Assembly: GCA_009774535.1 (NCBI GenBank)
Contig: VSNY01000057.1
Location: forward strand, 5,341 to 22,510
Length of the DNA stretch: 17,170 nucleotides
Reading direction: 5' to 3'
DNA from: Lachnospiraceae bacterium
Lineage (GTDB): Bacteria; Bacillota; Clostridia; Lachnospirales; Lachnospiraceae
The notes under the pieces were generated by a model. The model did not search any database, was not told the origin of the DNA, and saw only the letters and a list, made by a program, of their open reading frames with translations. The translations under genes and the position numbers were made by a program. Of this stretch, positions 13,385 through 17,170 are shown piece by piece; within the stretch, counting starts at the first letter, position 1, and each line of letters starts with the position of its first letter.

Positions 13385-13960
13385 ATGACAGAATTAATCT
13401 TAACCGCTATCGGCGCGGCAATTGTAAATAACGTAGTACTCAGCCAGTTCCTTGGAATCTGTCCGTTCCTTGGCGTATCCAAAAAGGTAGATACAGCCGC
13501 GGGTATGGGCGCGGCCGTAATCTTTGTAACTTCTTTGGCAGCATTTGTTACAGGTTTAATCTATAAGTTTATCCTGGACCCGGCAGATGTGCAGTATCTG
13601 CAGACCATTGTGTTTATCGTAGTAATCGCGGCGCTCGTGCAGTTCGTGGAAATGTTCTTAAAAAAATTCATGCATGCCCTGTATGAATCGCTCGGCGTTT
13701 ACCTGCCGTTAATCACAACCAACTGTGCGGTACTTGGTGTTGCGTTAAACAGTGTGACTTATGGATACGGCATTTTAAAGACCGTTGTATATGGTTTTTC
13801 CACAGCATTCGGTTTCTTTATCGCGATTGTAATTATGGCGGGTCTGCGTGAAAAAATCGAATACAATGACGTGCCGGAACCATTTAAAGGCTCTGCTATT
13901 GTACTCGTAACTGCAGGACTGATGTCTATCGCATTTTTCGGATTTTCCGGAGTTATATAG
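13385..13960 (+). CDS. rnfA: Rnf complex subunit A
   Basis: Membrane subunit that pairs with RnfE to hold the intramembrane iron-sulfur cluster and form the ion path. The 191-residue protein has six hydrophobic helices and the conserved NNVVLSQFLGICPFLGVSK near the start and SLGVYLPLITTNCAVLGVAL in the middle, each with one of the conserved cysteines. AGGAGG precedes ATG 13385. Twelve bases separate it from rnfE and another twelve from rnfB. Confidence 0.97.
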   Translation: MTELILTAIGAAIVNNVVLSQFLGICPFLGVSKKVDTAAGMGAAVIFVTSLAAFVTGLIYKFILDPADVQYLQTIVFIVVIAALVQFVEMFLKKFMHALYESLGVYLPLITTNCAVLGVALNSVTYGYGILKTVVYGFSTAFGFFIAIVIMAGLREKIEYNDVPEPFKGSAIVLVTAGLMSIAFFGFSGVI

Positions 13961-13972
13961 GAGGACAGTCAG

Positions 13973-14776
13973 ATGAATATAACAGCTATTATCATTGCCG
14001 CTGCAGCGGTCGGCGGTACAGGAATCCTGGTCGGGATCATCCTCGGCGTAGCCGGGGAACGGCTGAAGGTTGAAGTGGATGAGAGAGAAGAAAAGATCAT
14101 GGGCGTCCTTCCGGGAAATAACTGCGGCGGCTGCGGTTATCCGGGATGTTCCGGTCTTGCCGCAGCAATCGTCAAAGGCGAAGCCCCAGTCGGCCAGTGT
14201 CCGGTCGGCGGTCCGTCCGTAGCGGCAGCAATCGGTGAGATTATGGGCGTAGCGGCAGAAGAAGGCGGCCGCAAAGTCGCGTTCGTAAAATGCGGCGGCA
14301 ACTGTGAAAAAGCAAAGCAGCACTATGAATACAGCGGCGTAGAAGACTGCCAGGCAGTTGTATATGTACCGAACAAAGGGCCAAAGGCATGTAATTATGG
14401 ATGTATGGGATTTGGCTCCTGTGTCAAAGCCTGCCCGTTTGACGCGATCCATATCGCAGACGGCATTGCAGTGGTCGATCCTGAAGCCTGCAAAGCCTGC
14501 AGCAAATGTATCGAAGCCTGCCCGAACCACCTGATCGAACTGGTGCCATATGCAGCGCCGGTAAAAGTATTGTGCAATTCCAAAGATAAGGGCAAGGACG
14601 TTATGGCAGCCTGCACCGCGGGATGTATCGGATGTCATTTGTGCGAGAAAAACTGTGAACACGATGCGATTCATGTTACAGATAATATCGCGCATATTGA
14701 TTATGAGAAATGTACAGGCTGCGGCGCCTGTGTGTCAAAGTGTCCGAAGAAAGTGATCCATATGGTAGAAAAATAA
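13973..14776 (+). CDS. rnfB: Rnf complex subunit B (polyferredoxin)
   Basis: Entry point for electrons from reduced ferredoxin. The 267-residue protein has an N-terminal membrane helix (residues 2-25), then a [4Fe-4S] domain with C51-x2-C54-x4-C59-x16-C76 (NCGGCGYPGC). Four ferredoxin-type Cys groups follow: C140/C144/C150/C154-P, C173/C176/C179/C183-P, C214/C218/C221/C224/C228 and C247/C250/C253/C257-P. That gives about five clusters, typical of clostridial RnfB and fewer than the six reported for some acetogens. AGGAGG precedes ATG 13973. It is the last gene of the operon. Confidence 0.97.
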   Translation: MNITAIIIAAAAVGGTGILVGIILGVAGERLKVEVDEREEKIMGVLPGNNCGGCGYPGCSGLAAAIVKGEAPVGQCPVGGPSVAAAIGEIMGVAAEEGGRKVAFVKCGGNCEKAKQHYEYSGVEDCQAVVYVPNKGPKACNYGCMGFGSCVKACPFDAIHIADGIAVVDPEACKACSKCIEACPNHLIELVPYAAPVKVLCNSKDKGKDVMAACTAGCIGCHLCEKNCEHDAIHVTDNIAHIDYEKCTGCGACVSKCPKKVIHMVEK

Positions 14777-14790
14777 AATCACGGATACAG

Positions 14791-14825
14791 CAGAAGCCTC
14801 TGGCATACGATGCCAGGGGCTTCTG
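14791..14825 (+). terminator. Strong hairpin after rnfB
   Basis: CAGAAGCCTCTGGCA (14791-14805) pairs with TGCCAGGGGCTTCTG (14811-14825) over 15 positions with one wobble and a 5-base loop. The sequence after it (TCAAAAGC) lacks a T run, so it may stabilise the rnf mRNA 3' end rather than terminate efficiently. Confidence 0.62.
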
Positions 14826-14889
14826 TCAAAAGCAAAGTTTGTGAAGCTTTTAAATTTGGAATTAAGATTGCTGGAAGACAAGAATGTAT

Positions 14890-14938
14890 GAAAATTAAAA
14901 ATAAGAAAAAAGAATAAGAAAATAAGAATAAGAAAGGA
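14890..14938 (+). repeat. A-rich imperfect AATAAGAA repeats before the DUF5688-like gene
   Basis: The leader contains several imperfect copies of AATAAGAA in an almost pure purine stretch and ends in AAAGGA, 11 bases before ATG 14949. No good promoter was found in 14826-14948, so this gene may depend on read-through or a weak promoter. Confidence 0.45.
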
Positions 14939-14948
14939 TGGAATCTAT

Positions 14949-15953
14949 ATGTCAGATCAAGAGTTGTTTGTAGAAAAATTTATAAACGGGCTAAAGCAGA
15001 ACCAGGAGTGGAATCTGAAAGAGAAAGATATTACTTACTATAAAGATGGCTTTACCCCGTCAGACAGTGACCAAAACTCACTGTTGTTTGTCCGTGATAC
15101 GAATATCCGCTATCACAAAACAGAATCGGACACACTCATCGGCAGCTACGTAGTAATTCTGGCCGGAGACGATGAAGAGTACCGGAACGTGTGCCGTTTT
15201 GAAGTGAAGTATTTATACGAGACTTACCAGAAGCAGGGATGGGACGGCGTATGGAATATCATCGAACAGAATCTGCATGCCGTCCGTCACTTACGCAGTT
15301 CGGATGTTTTTTCAGTACTGGATCATTACGAAGCAATGAAACAGCATCTGATCATCCGCCCGATCAACTTCAACGACCACCGTTTTGAACTAAAAGATCA
15401 TATCTACCGACGGGTAGGCGATATTGCGCTTGTGCTGTACATGATTATCTGCGACGACAAAGAGATGGGGCTGAATACATCCAAAGTGCCAAAAGCCGCC
15501 TATGACAAATGGGGCTTGGATTATGACCAGATCTTTGAGGAAGCGCTGATGAACACATATGTACTGGCGCCGCCAAGAATGTATATGACGCCGATGGACA
15601 CCTGCAATCCCCCATATTCCAAGGGCGCCTTTATGGCGCTTGGCAGCGGCATGAAAAAGATCCATCCGCTCCAGGTGCCAACCATTACAACGACCAAGCA
15701 GACCAACGGCGCCATTGCCATGTTTTATCCAGGCGTCAAGGAAAAAATCGCTGAGATGGCAGGCGGAAATTTTTACGCGGCATTTACAAGCATCCACGAC
15801 GTCAAGATCCACTGCGATAAATCGATTCCGCCGCGGGAGATCCTGGACACATTAAAAAGCGTCAACAATCATTTTGATCCGTCAGAGATTCTTTCACGGA
15901 AAGTCTTCTATTACCGGGCCGATACCAAAGATTTTTCCGTATTGGAGCTATAA
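14949..15953 (+). CDS. DUF5688-like protein
   Basis: A 334-residue cytoplasmic-looking protein without signal or TM. The stretches RPINFNDHRFELKDHIYRR, GDIALVLYMII and NGAIAMFYPGVKEKIAEMAG match what I recall of DUF5688, a family common in Lachnospiraceae with no known function. A middle segment PPRMYMTPMDTCNPP is also typical of the place where these proteins have a proline-rich turn. It overlaps the 3' end of the GntR gene by six bases in convergent orientation. I assign no biochemical role. Confidence 0.68.
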   Translation: MSDQELFVEKFINGLKQNQEWNLKEKDITYYKDGFTPSDSDQNSLLFVRDTNIRYHKTESDTLIGSYVVILAGDDEEYRNVCRFEVKYLYETYQKQGWDGVWNIIEQNLHAVRHLRSSDVFSVLDHYEAMKQHLIIRPINFNDHRFELKDHIYRRVGDIALVLYMIICDDKEMGLNTSKVPKAAYDKWGLDYDQIFEEALMNTYVLAPPRMYMTPMDTCNPPYSKGAFMALGSGMKKIHPLQVPTITTTKQTNGAIAMFYPGVKEKIAEMAGGNFYAAFTSIHDVKIHCDKSIPPREILDTLKSVNNHFDPSEILSRKVFYYRADTKDFSVLEL

Positions 15954-16685
15954 GCTGATCTCAATCTTAAACAGTTCCGACGGAATATAATGCTTACTGG
16001 AAACCAGTACCTTCCGGTCTTCCTGACAGACCGTTTCCTGTATAAGCAGAAAAGAATTCTGATCCGACAAAGTATAAGTCAAAGCAGTAAAATTTCCAGC
16101 CGTCGAATAAGAACAGATCTGTTTGCATTGGTTTTTTTCCGCATAGCAGCCATGCTCCAGATAATCGGCCAGCTGCTGCTGGTCATTCAGATCAATTTTA
16201 TGTTCCCCGATGACCCCAATCGGCAGAAAACTAAGGGAATAAGCCAGCGGCGTTCCCTCATGCTTATACCAGCGGTCAGCAATAACGACAGCAGGCGTAT
16301 ACTGTTTCAGCGCATCCGAAATCGACTGCGTCGGCGGTTCAATCCGGAATGCGGTTTCTACAGAATCCAAATGTTCCGTACAATACGCATAAACAGGATG
16401 ACGTACAAGCCCCTCACCAGTCTGCGCCAGCGGCTCTTCCATACGACTGCATACAAAATGCCCGACACCCTGTACATTTTTAGTTCTCCCGTCTTCCTGC
16501 AGCAGCGCCAGCGCTTTTCTAAGCGTCATGCGGCTGACATCCAGCTGCGCAGAAAGCACCGTTTCCGACGGCAGTCTGGAGCCAGGCGGAAAGGTTCCGT
16601 TTTGAATCAGCTCATACAGCTGGTCATAAACTTTCACATGTTTCAATTTATGTTCCGCGTTAGTTTTAACTGTTTTTTTTGCCAT
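15948..16685 (-). CDS. GntR/HutC-family repressor with UTRA ligand domain
   Basis: A 245-residue transcription factor. Residues about 13-75 form the GntR winged helix (VYDQLYELIQNGTFPPGSRL, then PSETVLSAQLDVSRMTLRKA). Residues about 85-245 are a UTRA effector-binding domain, with WYKHEGTPLAYSLSFLP and a C-terminal strand VLVSSKHYIPSELFKIEI. HutC-type members usually sense sugar phosphates, sugars or histidine derivatives. ATG 16685 is chosen for its AGAGGTG ribosome site; a longer frame to 16730 adds 15 residues with no such site. Operators of the class it should bind lie at 16982-17087. Its own effector is unknown. Confidence 0.9.
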   Translation of the reverse strand: MAKKTVKTNAEHKLKHVKVYDQLYELIQNGTFPPGSRLPSETVLSAQLDVSRMTLRKALALLQEDGRTKNVQGVGHFVCSRMEEPLAQTGEGLVRHPVYAYCTEHLDSVETAFRIEPPTQSISDALKQYTPAVVIADRWYKHEGTPLAYSLSFLPIGVIGEHKIDLNDQQQLADYLEHGCYAEKNQCKQICSYSTAGNFTALTYTLSDQNSFLLIQETVCQEDRKVLVSSKHYIPSELFKIEISL

Positions 16686-16825
16686 GGCACACCTCTGTAT
16701 TATCTTAAAGGGTTGCGCGAGAAAAGTCAATAACAGCGGAAATGTTGTTACAAAAATTCAGGCAGAAACATATAAAAGTGCAAATAACCCATCGAAATGT
16801 CACGTATCCAGCCATTAGAAAATGC

Positions 16826-16933
16826 TCAACAATAGCTGGCTAAAATACGAGTGCTGGCATGCTTGTCAAGCCTGACAGTAACCATCCATGAATTGTAAAG
16901 CTTGCCATAACCAGACTCTGCGGGCTGCACCAC
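16826..16933 (-). CDS. Possible 35-residue peptide with strong ribosome site
   Basis: GTG 16933 follows a perfect AGGAGG (16946..16941) by 7 bases. The frame reads VVQPAESGYGKLYNSWMVTV then RLDKHASTRILASYC and stops at TGA 16828..16826. I have a vague memory of very similar short sequences recurring in Lachnospiraceae genomes, so it may be part of an intergenic repeat rather than a gene. There is no TM or signal. No promoter was found upstream. Confidence 0.3.
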   Translation of the reverse strand: MVQPAESGYGKLYNSWMVTVRLDKHASTRILASYC

Positions 16934-16962
16934 AAAAAATCCTCCTGTCTATCCTGTCATAT

Positions 16963-16978
16963 CTGGAAAAATTTCCAG
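16963..16978. promoter_or_regulatory. 16-base perfect palindrome
   Basis: CTGGAAAAATTTCCAG is a 7+7 palindrome with a 2-base centre, just upstream of the GntR-type site array. It differs from those sites and could serve a second regulator. Confidence 0.4.
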
Positions 16979-16981
16979 TAA

Positions 16982-17087
16982 TTGTCTAATATGCACAAAA
17001 ACAACTTGTCTAATTTATACAAAAATACGTCTTGTATTTTATACATGTATAGTGATATAATCTGTTCATAAGTCAAAAATAGACAAG
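16982..17087 (+). promoter_or_regulatory. GntR/HutC-type operator array
   Basis: TTGTCTAAT begins two tandem 24-base units (16982-17005, 17006-17029). The second contains the near-palindrome TTGTCTAATTTATACAA (17006-17022). A third degenerate site, TTGTATTTTATACA (17032-17045), overlaps the -35, and an inverted half-site TAGACAAG is at 17080-17087. The TTGTcTA..TAtACAA pattern matches HutC-subfamily GntR operators. The repressor gene is about 300 bases to the left. Confidence 0.6.
17032..17061 (+). promoter_or_regulatory. Strong rightward promoter at the right edge
   Basis: TTGTAT (17032-17037), an 18-base spacer and TGA-TATAAT (17053-17061), an extended perfect -10. Bases 17090-17170 contain no convincing start codon with a ribosome site, so the gene it drives begins outside the window. 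Confidence 0.65.
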
Positions 17088-17170
17088 CAAATCAAAAGCA
17101 ATTTGGTGAAATGTCAAGAGGAAAATAAAAAAGATTTTCTTGAAGAAGGGTAACTTTAATAGACCTACCG

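Noticed and set aside
13775..14695. 306-residue antisense frame across rnfA/rnfB
   Set aside because: It lies wholly on the opposite strand of two certain genes and has the Cys/His/Phe-rich composition of a mirror frame.
15990..16733. 247-residue rightward frame across the GntR gene
   Set aside because: It is antisense to a clear GntR/UTRA protein; its Arg/Gln/Phe-rich composition is that of a shadow frame.
1..17170. CRISPR arrays, tRNA and rRNA genes
   Set aside because: I saw no regularly spaced repeats with spacers, no cloverleaf with T-arm consensus and no conserved rRNA segments.

Overview
The window looks like a chromosomal segment of an anaerobic Firmicute, most likely a Lachnospiraceae (Blautia-like) Clostridium relative. 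The reasons are strong AGGAGG ribosome sites, low-to-moderate GC, a complete rnfCDGEAB operon in clostridial order, an oxygen-sensitive class III ribonucleotide reductase, a GHKL (AgrC-like) kinase, BlaI-type operators and a DUF5688-like protein. The assignment rests on gene content only.

Layout. Positions 1-1580 hold the first three bases-worth of codons of a leftward gene at the edge, then an AgrC-like sensor kinase whose ribosome site lies in the 3' arm of a 19-bp hairpin. Positions 1600-4380 are an AT-rich gene graveyard. It holds two 52-bp copies of one BlaI-type operator-promoter about 2.36 kb apart, an N-terminally truncated blaI, IS200/IS605 end hairpins with a tnpB scrap, an intact secreted protein, a frameshifted paralogue of it, a disrupted small cysteine-containing ORF, a possible transposase scrap and a possible sigma-factor N-terminus. 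Positions 4328-5216 are a small transcription unit: promoter, an unknown 52-residue protein, hisB (GTGA overlap) and a terminator. Positions 5223-7609 hold nrdD with a good promoter, candidate NrdR boxes and a bidirectional terminator; nrdG is not beside it. Positions 7633-9388 are two leftward genes, a two-TM protein and a YprB-like exonuclease.

Positions 9590-14825 carry the Rnf complex (C, D, G, E, A, B), tightly packed with overlapping or 12-25-bp junctions. It couples reduced ferredoxin oxidation to NAD reduction and ion export. Its leader has an 11-bp perfect inverted repeat. Positions 14949-16685 hold a DUF5688-like gene and a GntR/UTRA repressor that converge and overlap by 6 bp. The right edge (16686-17170) has no long gene but contains a strong rightward promoter beneath 24-bp tandem GntR-type half-sites, which probably control a gene beyond the window.

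The most interesting part is the decayed BlaI-controlled locus (1600-4180): duplicated operators, paralogous secreted proteins and related 3' hairpins suggest a repeated module that has been broken up by insertions. No CRISPR array, tRNA or rRNA was seen.
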